Counted from the first letter of the stretch, positions 1-5,748 are shown. The stretch is DNA of 5,810 bases from an uncultured Dermatophilus sp. (GCA_945876925.1 CAMCQD010000127.1:1-5810), one strand, 5' to 3'. Translations and numbers: made by a program. The notes: generated from the sequence alone by a model not told the origin.

Positions 1-1
1 C

Positions 2-1375
2 GCGAACCCCGGACGCGACCGGGAGCCGGCCGGGCACCCGCCGGGCGATCCGCCCGGTCCGGCCGCTGCCGGGACGGGCCCGGCCGGGGAGCCCGGACGT
101 TCCCCCTGGCCGCCCCGGCTGCTGCGCAGTACCCGCCAGGCCGCCGCCGAGGCCGGCCGGGGCGTGCGTGACCGGCTCGGCCAGTACCAGCAGTCCCGGA
201 ACGCCACCGGATACGAGGGGGCCGCCGGTGCCGGCCGCGCTAGCTCGCCGGAGTCCGCCGCGGATGCCCTCACCGGCACCGCCGGGCCAGGCGGCGACGA
301 GCGGCCCGACCCGCCGATCGGCTACACCGTGCCCGTCGCGGTCAAGGAGGCGGCTGCCTGGTCCTGGCGCATCCTGCTCGTCGCGGCCCTGGGCTACGCC
401 GTGGTGCACGTGCTGTCCCTCGTGCCGATCGTCACCATCCCGCTGATCACCTCGCTGCTGCTAGCCGCGGTGCTGACGCCGGTGCGGCGCTGGCTGCACC
501 AGCGCTGCCGCATCCCGCACACGCTCTCCTCGTTCATCGCGCTGCTGCTGGGCGTGAGCGTCATCGGCGTGATCTTCTCGTTCGTGGCCGACCAGATGCG
601 CTCGAACGCGCCCTCGCTGATCGCCGGGTTCTCTTCGGCCGTCGGGGAGATCAGCGCCTGGCTGCGGGACGGCCCCTGGCAGCTGGACGACGCCCAGGTG
701 GCCGCCTACGCCGCGGAGATCACCGGTTATCTCAGCCGCAACCAGGACTCCCTGCTCAGCGGGGCGCTGGCGACCCTGTCCACGCTCACCGAGGTGCTCG
801 CCGGGTTCCTCCTGCTGCTGTTCACCACGTTCTTCATGCTCCGTGACGGCGAAGTCATCTGGGCGTGGGTGCTATCCCTGCTCCCGCGCCGGTCCCGGCG
901 GCGCCTGGACCAGGTCGGCCGGGCCGGCTGGCATACCGTGGGCGGTTTCATGCGCGGCCAGACCGTCATCGCGCTGCTGCACGCCACCACGATCTTCGTC
1001 GTGCTGTGGGTGCTGCACGTCCCGATGGCGGTGGCGCTGGCGGTGCTCATCTTCGTCGGCTCGTACATCCCGATCCTGGGCATGACGGTCTCGGGCACGG
1101 TCTGCGTCATCGTCAGCCTCATCGAGCACGGGCCGGGGGCGGCGCTCGTCGTCGGCATCACCATCCTCGTCCTGGTGCAGCTCGAAGCGCACCTGCTGCA
1201 GCCGCTGATCATGGCTCACCACGTGGAGGTGCACCCGCTGGGCGTGGCCGTGGCTGTGCTGGCCGGAACGTCCCTGGGCGGCATCGCCGGTGCCCTGTTC
1301 GCCGTGCCGCTGGTGGCCTTCCTCAACGCAACCTTCCGAGCCGCGGGGGAGTACCTGCCCGGCGATACGGGCTGA
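2..1375 (+). CDS. AI-2E family transporter (PerM-like permease), probably 5'-partial
   Basis: This is an integral membrane protein of the AI-2E/PerM family (PF01594). Members are proposed exporters of signalling molecules or ions, and the substrate here cannot be told. Numbered from the GTG at 164 (403 residues), hydrophobic segments lie at about 68-106, 121-142, 208-226, 267-283, 286-319, 325-349 and 357-389. Family hallmarks are FFMLRDGE (223-230) after a membrane span, GSYIPILG (299-306), LEAHLLQPLIM (340-350) followed by VHPLGV, and the glycine-rich GTSLGGIAGALFAVPL near the end. The frame has no stop between base 2 and base 164 and no other ATG or GTG there. The upstream residues (for example PRLLRSTRQAAAEAGRG) read like protein, and no good ribosome site precedes 164. 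I therefore think the true start lies left of the window; a start at 164 remains possible. It is convergent with the response regulator, so probably not part of that operon. Confidence 0.88.
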   Translation, partial: ANPGRDREPAGHPPGDPPGPAAAGTGPAGEPGRSPWPPRLLRSTRQAAAEAGRGVRDRLGQYQQSRNATGYEGAAGAGRASSPESAADALTGTAGPGGDERPDPPIGYTVPVAVKEAAAWSWRILLVAALGYAVVHVLSLVPIVTIPLITSLLLAAVLTPVRRWLHQRCRIPHTLSSFIALLLGVSVIGVIFSFVADQMRSNAPSLIAGFSSAVGEISAWLRDGPWQLDDAQVAAYAAEITGYLSRNQDSLLSGALATLSTLTEVLAGFLLLLFTTFFMLRDGEVIWAWVLSLLPRRSRRRLDQVGRAGWHTVGGFMRGQTVIALLHATTIFVVLWVLHVPMAVALAVLIFVGSYIPILGMTVSGTVCVIVSLIEHGPGAALVVGITILVLVQLEAHLLQPLIMAHHVEVHPLGVAVAVLAGTSLGGIAGALFAVPLVAFLNATFRAAGEYLPGDTG

Positions 1376-1382
1376 CCTGGCC

Positions 1383-1400
1383 GCGGGCGGCTTCGCCTGC
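1383..1400 (+). terminator. Possible hairpin terminator after the permease
   Basis: Seven bases after the permease stop codon, GCGGGCG and CGCCTGC can pair as a 7-bp GC stem (one G-U pair) around the loop GCTT. No T-run follows, which is common in high-GC actinobacteria but leaves the call weak. The rest of the convergent gap to 1494 is GC-rich, and I see no gene or other clear element in it. Confidence 0.35.
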
Positions 1401-1494
1401 CCGGTCTGCTCCTGCCCCGGCTATCCGGTCAGGCTGGCCCGCTCCGCCCGGGCTGGGCCGGTCCGCTCCGTTCCCGGTCCCGGCGCGGCGGTCG

Positions 1495-2241
1495 TCATGC
1501 TCCCCGGGGTGTTCGCGCCTCCCGGGCCGTGCACTCCTCGCAGCCCGGCTGCGGGCCGAGCAGGTCGCCTACCCCGACGCCGAGATAGCGTTCCAGGTCG
1601 GCCGGGGAGTGCGTGGCCAGGAAGCTGGCGAACCGCTTGGAGACCTCGCCCATGTACGCCTCGGCCGTTTTCGGGGAGATGAACAGCCGCGCGCCGATCG
1701 CCTTGAACGATTCGCCCCGGGCCCGGCCGCGCAGCACGTCCAGCTGGCGCGGGCTGAGCGAGGGCATGTCGCCGCGCGCGGTCACGGCCTCGGCCAGGCC
1801 GGCGAGCTCGGTGGTGATCACCCCGCCACCGGCGGCCACGACGGTGATCGCGTGCTCCACCGCCGCGAACGGCTCGGTCTTGTGCACGATCCCCTGGGCA
1901 CCCGCGGCCAGGCAGGCCGCCAGCACTTCGCGGCGGCGTTCGTTGGTGTACAGCAGGATCGGGTAGCCGAGCCGGTGGATTTCCCGCACCGCGCCGGCCC
2001 CTTGCAGGCAGGCGGCCGGGTGGTTCGGGTCGGTGCTGCCGGGCAGCCACAGGTCCAGCACGACGACATCCACGTCAGGGGCGTCGCGTACCAGGGCGGT
2101 CGCGTTGTCGTAGGTGCGCACGTCGCCCAGGTTCCGCAGCAGCTCGGCGAATCCGAGCCGGATGAGCGTGTCGTCGTCGACGCAGGCGACGCTCAGCTGC
2201 GCCGGAGGCCGGGTCGTCATGGTGGCCGGGTCGTTCGTCAT
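1495..2241 (-). CDS. NarL/LuxR-type two-component response regulator
   Basis: This is a 248-residue DNA-binding response regulator, the likely partner of the kinase gene 51 bases upstream. The receiver domain (about 16-138) shows the acidic pocket DDD at 22-24, the phospho-acceptor D63 in VVVLDLWLPG, T99 in LLYT and K121 in IVHK. A linker leads to a LuxR-type helix-turn-helix at about 160-206 (LSPRQLDVL, then FKAIGARLFISPKTAEAY). Two things are odd. D63 to T99 spans 36 residues where NarL/CheY-like receivers have about 28-30, so the loop after the phosphorylation site (STDPNHPAACLQGAG) looks expanded. About 40 residues follow the DNA-binding domain, including a C234-E-E-C237 pair. The ATG at 2241 is chosen because a strong GGGAGGAGGT lies 9 bases upstream; a second ATG at codon 8 is less likely. 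Family assignment is firm; target genes are unknown. Confidence 0.93.
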   Translation of the reverse strand: MTNDPATMTTRPPAQLSVACVDDDTLIRLGFAELLRNLGDVRTYDNATALVRDAPDVDVVVLDLWLPGSTDPNHPAACLQGAGAVREIHRLGYPILLYTNERRREVLAACLAAGAQGIVHKTEPFAAVEHAITVVAAGGGVITTELAGLAEAVTARGDMPSLSPRQLDVLRGRARGESFKAIGARLFISPKTAEAYMGEVSKRFASFLATHSPADLERYLGVGVGDLLGPQPGCEECTAREARTPRGA

Positions 2242-2250
2242 CGGATGAGG

Positions 2251-2260
2251 ACCTCCTCCC
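2251..2260 (-). promoter_or_regulatory. Strong ribosome binding site of the response regulator
   Basis: On the minus strand GGGAGGAGGT ends 9 bases before the ATG at 2241. It is the best Shine-Dalgarno sequence in the window and fixes this start. It also suggests the regulator is translated independently of the kinase. Confidence 0.8.
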
Positions 2261-2276
2261 GTGGTGCAGATGCCAG

Positions 2277-2286
2277 CCTGCCATGC
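2277..2286 (-). repeat. ATGGCAGG motif copy 3, in the kinase-regulator gap
   Basis: On the minus strand this reads GCATGGCAGG, lying in the 51-base gap between the kinase stop and the response regulator start. The 8-mer ATGGCAGG recurs upstream of the CBS gene (4323-4330, minus) and of the DUF2249 gene (5230-5237, plus). The full 10-mer is shared with the copy at 5228-5237. A second TGGCA follows three bases after the first (TGGCA-GGC-TGGCA). It may be an operator; that role is inferred. Confidence 0.45.
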
Positions 2287-2292
2287 GGGCGG

Positions 2293-3672
2293 TTACCGTG
2301 ACGCCCCGGGCTCCGGTTCGTTTCGCGGATGCCGGAGCGTGGCGGCGTCCCCGCGCAGGACGACCAGCGTGCCGGCTCCCTCGGAGGAGCTGATGCCGGC
2401 GGTGATGCCGTGCCGCGCGCACCTGGCGACCACAAGCTCAGACAGGCCGAAGCCCCAGCGCACCCGCTCCGGGTCGAATCCGGTGCCGTTATCGGCGACG
2501 CTGATCTCCCAGTGCTGTTCGCCGGCGGCGGTGTACAGCACGCATTCGGTGCTGCGGGCGTGCAGCCGGACGTTGTGCAGCAGCGTGGTGAGCGCCTCCC
2601 CGACGACGGCGGCTGCGGCCGGGGTGAGCTGGGCGTTGCCCGCCAGGTCGGTGTTGAGCACCGGACTCAGGTCGGGGAAGGCATCCCCGGCGCGGCGCGC
2701 CAGCGCCGCCAGCGAGCAGGGCCACTGCGGCTGGGTCCCGGCGGAACGGCCCGGGCGGCGCATGAACGCAGAGACCTTGCGGGCCTCTTCGGCGGCCTGC
2801 GCGCGCAGCGCCCGGGCCAGGCGGGGATCGCCATCCGCCCCGCGGGCGATGAGGCCGAGGATGGTGGCCTGATCGTGCAGCAGCGCGCGATGCCGGTCGG
2901 CCTCGGCGTCCGCCGCTGCCCGGGCGGCGTTGTCGCGTTCCCGCTCGGCGGCGGTGGCCAGCCCGGCCAGGTACCGGGCGATGTAGTAGCCGGTCGCAGC
3001 CTGCGCGGGGAGCGCGATGACGCTGCTGGCCACGTCGACGACCACCAGCCACCCGGCCAGGACGGCCAGCGGCAGCACGAGCGACGCCGACAGCACCGTG
3101 GTGGCCGCGATCCGCTCGGCCGTGGCGGGCAGGACGCCGGCCGAGACCGCGACGGGGACGACTAGCGTGAAGGCCCACTGTGACCAGTGGCTGGCACCGG
3201 AGGTGGCCGGGCCCGCCGCCCAGCCGGCGGCCAGCAGCACGGCGCAGGAGGCGAGTACGTCGCAGCGCCCGGCGGCCGGGATCCGCACGGTGCGCCGGGC
3301 GGATATCCACCGGAGGTAGCAGCCCGACCACGCGGTGAAGGCGCCGAACGCGATCGCCGCCAGCGGGGCCCCGGGGCGGGCGGGCCACCCGGTGATCAGC
3401 GCGGGCAGGCTCTGCACGATGGCGATGGCGCGCAGCAGGACCAGGATGCTCACCAGCAGCTGCTCGGCGGCCTGGGAGGTGGTGCGCGCCGTGCCCCCGG
3501 GACTTTCCGGGCGCAGGAAACGGGCCGCCCCCGGGGAGGGGTGCTCCGGGTGCGCGCGGGCAGCGGTAACCGCCCCCGGCGGCGACCCCCTGACCTGTTT
3601 CGAAGCGCCGGATGAGGATTCGGGCTGATGAGCCGACTGCATGCGGTGCGGCGCTGCGGACGGGGCCACCAC
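2293..3672 (-). CDS. Membrane sensor histidine kinase (HPK7 / LuxR-partner class)
   Basis: This 459-residue sensor kinase should autophosphorylate on histidine and pass phosphate to the response regulator encoded next. The first ~68 residues are Ala/Pro/Ser-rich and look disordered. About six membrane segments follow: 71-95, 101-123, 136-154, 165-182, 187-207 and 210-232. No known extracytoplasmic or PAS/GAF sensor domain is visible, so sensing may occur in or near the membrane. A charged Ala-rich helix (about 236-262) leads to the H-box LLHDQATILGL, with H266 as likely phospho-acceptor. The ATPase part has the N-box LLHNVRLHA (N367), the G1 box DNGTGFD (394-400) and the G2 box GFGLSEL (407-413). 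The GTG at 3672 lies 27 bases after the CBS stop with only a G-rich stretch as ribosome site. GTG at 3669 or ATG at 3642 are alternatives, and the disordered N-terminus makes the start uncertain. Translational coupling to the CBS gene is likely. Confidence 0.9.
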   Translation of the reverse strand: MVAPSAAPHRMQSAHQPESSSGASKQVRGSPPGAVTAARAHPEHPSPGAARFLRPESPGGTARTTSQAAEQLLVSILVLLRAIAIVQSLPALITGWPARPGAPLAAIAFGAFTAWSGCYLRWISARRTVRIPAAGRCDVLASCAVLLAAGWAAGPATSGASHWSQWAFTLVVPVAVSAGVLPATAERIAATTVLSASLVLPLAVLAGWLVVVDVASSVIALPAQAATGYYIARYLAGLATAAERERDNAARAAADAEADRHRALLHDQATILGLIARGADGDPRLARALRAQAAEEARKVSAFMRRPGRSAGTQPQWPCSLAALARRAGDAFPDLSPVLNTDLAGNAQLTPAAAAVVGEALTTLLHNVRLHARSTECVLYTAAGEQHWEISVADNGTGFDPERVRWGFGLSELVVARCARHGITAGISSSEGAGTLVVLRGDAATLRHPRNEPEPGASR

Positions 3673-3699
3673 CGGCGGCCCCCGCAGCCGTCGGCGGCG

Positions 3700-4296
3700 T
3701 CAGCCGGGGGAACCGCCCGTGACGACGCGCCGGACGCCGACGATCGAGCGGGCCAGGGATGCCGCGGCCGCGGCAGCGCGCTCGTCGTCAGGTCCGCTGA
3801 GGGTCACGGTCCCGCGTTCGACCCGGAAGTGCCATTCGGGCATCCCGGCATCGTGGAAGGCCACGACGAGCTCGTCCTCCAGTTCGTCGTCCGGCCGGTA
3901 CAGCGCCCGGATCACATCGCCGCGGGACACTACCCCGATGAGCCGGTCGCCGCGCATCACCGGCAGCGATTTGACCTGGTGCTGGACGAACTGCTCGATG
4001 ACGTCGGCGACGTCGTCCCCTTCGCGCACCGTGGTGACCTCGGTGCCCATCATCTCCCCGACGGTGTCCGGGTACTGGCTCCCGGTTTCCACCGGCCGGG
4101 CATGCGCCCGCGCGTCGGGGGGCACGGCGCCCCGCAGCAGGTCGAGCTCGGAGAGCATGCCGACGAGCCGGCCCTCGGCGTCGACCACGGGCAACGCGGT
4201 GATCCGGCGGACCGCCAGGATCTCCAGTGCGTCATCCACCGGTGCGTCTGCGCGCACGTGGAAGGCGGGCGCAGTCATGATCTCGCGGACAAGCAT
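3700..4296 (-). CDS. CBS-domain pair with C-terminal BON-like domain
   Basis: This is a 198-residue soluble protein with two CBS motifs forming a Bateman module, at about 1-57 (REIMTAPAFHV ... ITALPVVDAEGRLVGMLSE.DLL) and 78-133 (MMGTEVTTVREGD ... VKSLPVMRGDRLIGVVSRGDVIRAL). A C-terminal region (about 136-193, with GTVTLSGP and IVGVRRVV) resembles a BON domain. CBS pairs usually bind adenosine nucleotides such as AMP, ATP or SAM; the ligand here is unknown. CBS-BON proteins are common in actinobacterial stress and hypoxia loci. The ATG at 4296 is chosen because GAGGAG lies 5 bases upstream. An in-frame ATG at 4341 would add 15 residues but would place a perfect palindrome inside the gene. It is the first gene of the likely CBS-kinase-regulator operon, so it may tune the two-component pair to energy state (inference). 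Confidence 0.9.
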   Translation of the reverse strand: MLVREIMTAPAFHVRADAPVDDALEILAVRRITALPVVDAEGRLVGMLSELDLLRGAVPPDARAHARPVETGSQYPDTVGEMMGTEVTTVREGDDVADVIEQFVQHQVKSLPVMRGDRLIGVVSRGDVIRALYRPDDELEDELVVAFHDAGMPEWHFRVERGTVTLSGPDDERAAAAAASLARSIVGVRRVVTGGSPG

Positions 4297-4301
4297 GGGC
4301 A

Positions 4302-4307
4302 CTCCTC
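4302..4307 (-). promoter_or_regulatory. Ribosome binding site that sets the CBS start
   Basis: On the minus strand GAGGAG lies 5 bases before the ATG at 4296. This supports that start over the upstream ATG at 4341. Confidence 0.65.
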
Positions 4308-4323
4308 GGGCTGTTGATGCTCC

Positions 4324-4338
4324 CTGCCATCTTGGCAG
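4324..4338 (-). promoter_or_regulatory. Perfect palindrome and ATGGCAGG copy 2, upstream of the CBS operon
   Basis: The plus strand reads CTGCCA-TCT-TGGCAG, two perfect 6-base arms around 3 bases, centred 35 bases upstream of the CBS start. Its minus-strand right half, with one flanking base, is ATGGCAGG (4323-4330), the word shared with the two other gaps. Size and symmetry fit a dimeric repressor or activator site. A weak -10-like TAGTAC lies at 4355-4360 on the minus strand; if real, the palindrome would fall just downstream of the transcription start, a repressing position. I see no good -35. Confidence 0.5.
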
Positions 4339-4393
4339 CATCCAGGCGCTCGCAGTACTAGAAAGGTGCCGGTCCGGCGCGGCTGGGCTCCTC

Positions 4394-4406
4394 CCGCCCG
4401 GGGCGG
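4394..4406 (-). terminator. GC inverted repeat after the SufR-like gene
   Basis: CCGCCC-G-GGGCGG starts five bases past the regulator's stop codon on the minus strand and abuts the palindrome GGCGGCCGCC (4402-4411). It could form a short GC hairpin ending that transcript, but there is no T-run, and such repeats arise easily in this base composition. Confidence 0.25.
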
Positions 4407-4410
4407 CCGC

Positions 4411-5154
4411 CTAGCTGAACAGGACCTCGCAGCCATGATCGGCTCCGAACGGGCGCAGCTGCGGCAGCGGGGTGCCGGGGCTGAGGGAGCGGACGTATCC
4501 CTGTAGCAGTCCCTGGTGCACGTTGCACACCACGGCCGGGTCGGCTGTGGCAGCCGCGAGGAACGGGCACGACGCCAGCTCGATGACATTGCCGGCCCGG
4601 GTGGACGAGAAGCCTAAGTGTGTGAGCAGTCTCACGCACCAGGTCACCGGATCCGGCCCCTGCGGCAGCGGGATCTCCCTGCTGCCGGCCAGGGTGCGGC
4701 CCCATTCCCGGCCGGCCTCCAGGGCCTCCGCGGCGGGGTCGGCGCTCGTCGTGCTGATGTGCCGGGCCAGGGCGGAGGCGAGCGAGGCGTAGGCGCGCAG
4801 CTGCGGGCGGGCGCCCTCGGCGGCGATGGTCTCGTACACGATCGGGGGCCGCCCCCGTCCGCGCACGGTCCCGCTGGTGCTGCGCACCAGGCCCGCCTCG
4901 ATCAGCGCGTGCAGGTGTTCCCGCAGCGTATTGGGGTGATAGCCGGATCGTTCGGCCAGGGTGCTGATAGTCGCCGGACCGCCGGCTTCGTCGAGCAGCT
5001 CCAGCACCCGGACCCGGGCAGCGGAGAGCCCGGCGACCGGGTCGGAGCCGATCGCGGTGGTGCGCGGGCGGCGAGGCTCCGGCGTGCGGGCCCGCTCCCG
5101 GGTTTCGGTCGAAGGCGCACGCGGCGAGGACGCCTCCTGGCTGACTGCTGGCAC
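4411..5154 (-). CDS. SufR-like (COG2345) winged-helix transcriptional regulator, putative Fe-S sensor
   Basis: This is a 247-residue DNA-binding regulator. The first ~40 residues are charged and Pro/Ser-rich. A winged helix at about 42-110 follows: ARVRVLELL, then ISTLAERSGYHPNTLREHLHALIEAGLV and a wing with RGRGRPPIVYE. The C-terminal half matches the SufR/COG2345 pattern: LASCPFLAAATADPAVVCNVH, then GLLQGYV and a terminal Cys. Candidate ligands are C196, C210, H213 and C242, with another Cys at 173. In cyanobacterial SufR, three similarly placed cysteines hold an Fe-S cluster that controls DNA binding; spacings here (13 and 31 residues between Cys) are slightly longer than SufR's. There are no suf genes in the window, so a redox or NO sensor of another regulon is more likely than true SufR (inference). 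The GTG start at 5154 has no ribosome site but lies 7 bases from a -10-like TACACT, fitting a leaderless mRNA. It is divergent from the DUF2249 gene. Confidence 0.88.
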   Translation of the reverse strand: MPAVSQEASSPRAPSTETRERARTPEPRRPRTTAIGSDPVAGLSAARVRVLELLDEAGGPATISTLAERSGYHPNTLREHLHALIEAGLVRSTSGTVRGRGRPPIVYETIAAEGARPQLRAYASLASALARHISTTSADPAAEALEAGREWGRTLAGSREIPLPQGPDPVTWCVRLLTHLGFSSTRAGNVIELASCPFLAAATADPAVVCNVHQGLLQGYVRSLSPGTPLPQLRPFGADHGCEVLFS

Positions 5155-5160
5155 GTTGTG

Positions 5161-5166
5161 AGTGTA
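5161..5166 (-). promoter_or_regulatory. -10 box of the SufR-like gene, likely leaderless
   Basis: On the minus strand TACACT fits the actinobacterial TANNNT -10 pattern and sits in the only AT-richer patch of the gap (about 5155-5183). Six bases separate it from the GTG at 5154, so transcription would begin at or next to the start codon. No convincing -35 is visible at 17-18 bases. The repeated CACAA words around it could be binding sites, perhaps for autoregulation, but I see no clean dyad. Confidence 0.5.
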
Positions 5167-5227
5167 TTTTGTGGCGTGTTAATCCGGGTGGGGCCGGGGG
5201 CTGGTCCACGTCAGCTGGCGTGGCTGC

Positions 5228-5237
5228 GCATGGCAGG
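5228..5237 (+). repeat. ATGGCAGG motif copy 1, upstream of the DUF2249 gene
   Basis: The plus strand reads GCATGGCAGG in the divergent gap between the SufR-like and DUF2249 genes. With flanking bases it forms a shorter dyad, CTGC-N5-GCAG (5224-5236), like the larger palindrome before the CBS gene. A -10-like TAGCCT lies at 5272-5277, which would put the motif around -55 to -46 of the DUF2249 promoter, a typical activator position. The role is inferred. Confidence 0.45.
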
Positions 5238-5301
5238 TTCGTGCGTGCCCAGCCGCCGCCAGGCCCGCAGCTAGCCTGGCCGTGAGCGGCCCGGAGACTA
5301 T

Positions 5302-5305
5302 GGAG
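5302..5305 (+). promoter_or_regulatory. Ribosome binding site favouring the GTG at 5315
   Basis: GGAG lies 9 bases before the GTG at 5315. The alternative ATG at 5300 has a GGAG only 3 bases away, and the GTG at 5282 has none, so 5315 is the best supported start. Confidence 0.5.
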
Positions 5306-5314
5306 ACGACAACC

Positions 5315-5692
5315 GTGACTTCCGCCCAGCCCCCGGTTGCCGGGGCGCAGCCCGGGACGGGTGCCCCGCAGGTGCCGGAGAGCGAGACCGGCGGCACGAG
5401 CCGCCCCGGCGGGTGCGGGTCGTGCTCGTGCGGGCAAGACGGCTCCGGCGGGTGCGGCGGCGGGCGGGTGCCTGAACTCGATGCCCGGACCATCGACCCC
5501 GCCCTGCGGAACGCCGCCGTGTTCGGAGTGCTGGTGGCCCTCGTGCCCGGCTCATCGGCCGTGATCATCGACGAGGCCGAGCCCGAGGTCGTGCTCATGC
5601 TCATCGCCGAGCGCTTCCCCGGCCAGTACGAGATCACCGGCGCGCAGGCCGCCCCGGGCGAGTGGCGCGCCAAGTTCGCGCGCGTCGCCTGA
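5315..5692 (+). CDS. DUF2249 domain protein with cysteine-rich N-terminal segment
   Basis: This is a 125-residue protein if it starts at GTG 5315; GTG 5282 or ATG 5300 would add 11 or 5 residues. Residues 1-30 are Pro/Gly/Ala-rich and probably disordered. A cysteine cluster follows (C34, C37, C39, C47; GGCGSCSCG), which could bind metal. Residues 53-123 match DUF2249: ELDARTIDPALRNAAVFGVL, then ALVPGSSAVIIDEAEPEVVL, FPGQYE and the closing PGEWRAKFAR. The family's function is unproven; members often sit near hemerythrin and nitrogen-oxide genes. The two histidines usual in the family (in RH and DHDP) are replaced here: R65-N66 and DEAEP at 86-90. It is divergent from the SufR-like regulator and plausibly controlled by it. 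The fold assignment is good; the role is open. Confidence 0.8.
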   Translation: MTSAQPPVAGAQPGTGAPQVPESETGGTSRPGGCGSCSCGQDGSGGCGGGRVPELDARTIDPALRNAAVFGVLVALVPGSSAVIIDEAEPEVVLMLIAERFPGQYEITGAQAAPGEWRAKFARVA

Positions 5693-5729
5693 CCTCCCGG
5701 ATTCCGGCGCGTGTTGTGCACGGGCAGCG

Positions 5730-5748
5730 CGAGGTCACCTCGTACAGT
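5730..5748 (+). promoter_or_regulatory. Inverted repeat abutting a -10-like box (promoter/operator of a downstream gene)
   Basis: CGAGGT-C-ACCTCG (5730-5742) has perfect 6-base arms and is followed at once by TACAGT (5743-5748), a good TANNNT -10 match. A dimeric regulator bound here would cover the -10/-35 spacer, as repressors of the MerR or TetR kind can. No clear -35 is seen. The controlled gene would start past the right edge. The rest of 5693-5810 holds a short palindrome CCGGA-T-TCCGG (5697-5707) just after the DUF2249 stop, and no gene that I can support. Confidence 0.45.

Noticed and set aside
2270..2290. TGGCA words resembling the -24 element of sigma-54 promoters
   Set aside because: No matching TTGC -12 element at the right spacing, and actinobacteria generally lack sigma-54.
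865..2301. A long + strand open frame (about 478 codons) across the permease end and the response regulator
   Set aside because: Its product is Arg/Gly/Pro/His-rich and low in complexity, with no family features, and it overlaps two well-supported genes. This is the usual shadow frame of GC-rich DNA.
5150..5185. A SufR-type operator overlapping the regulator's promoter
   Set aside because: Only half-site-like words are seen (ACACT and TGTGA, overlapping on opposite strands); no proper dyad with correct spacing, so it is not listed as a site.
4358..5437. A long - strand open frame spanning the SufR-like gene and the divergent gap
   Set aside because: It crosses the probable promoters and overlaps the regulator in another frame. 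Its product has no recognisable domain and shadow-like composition.
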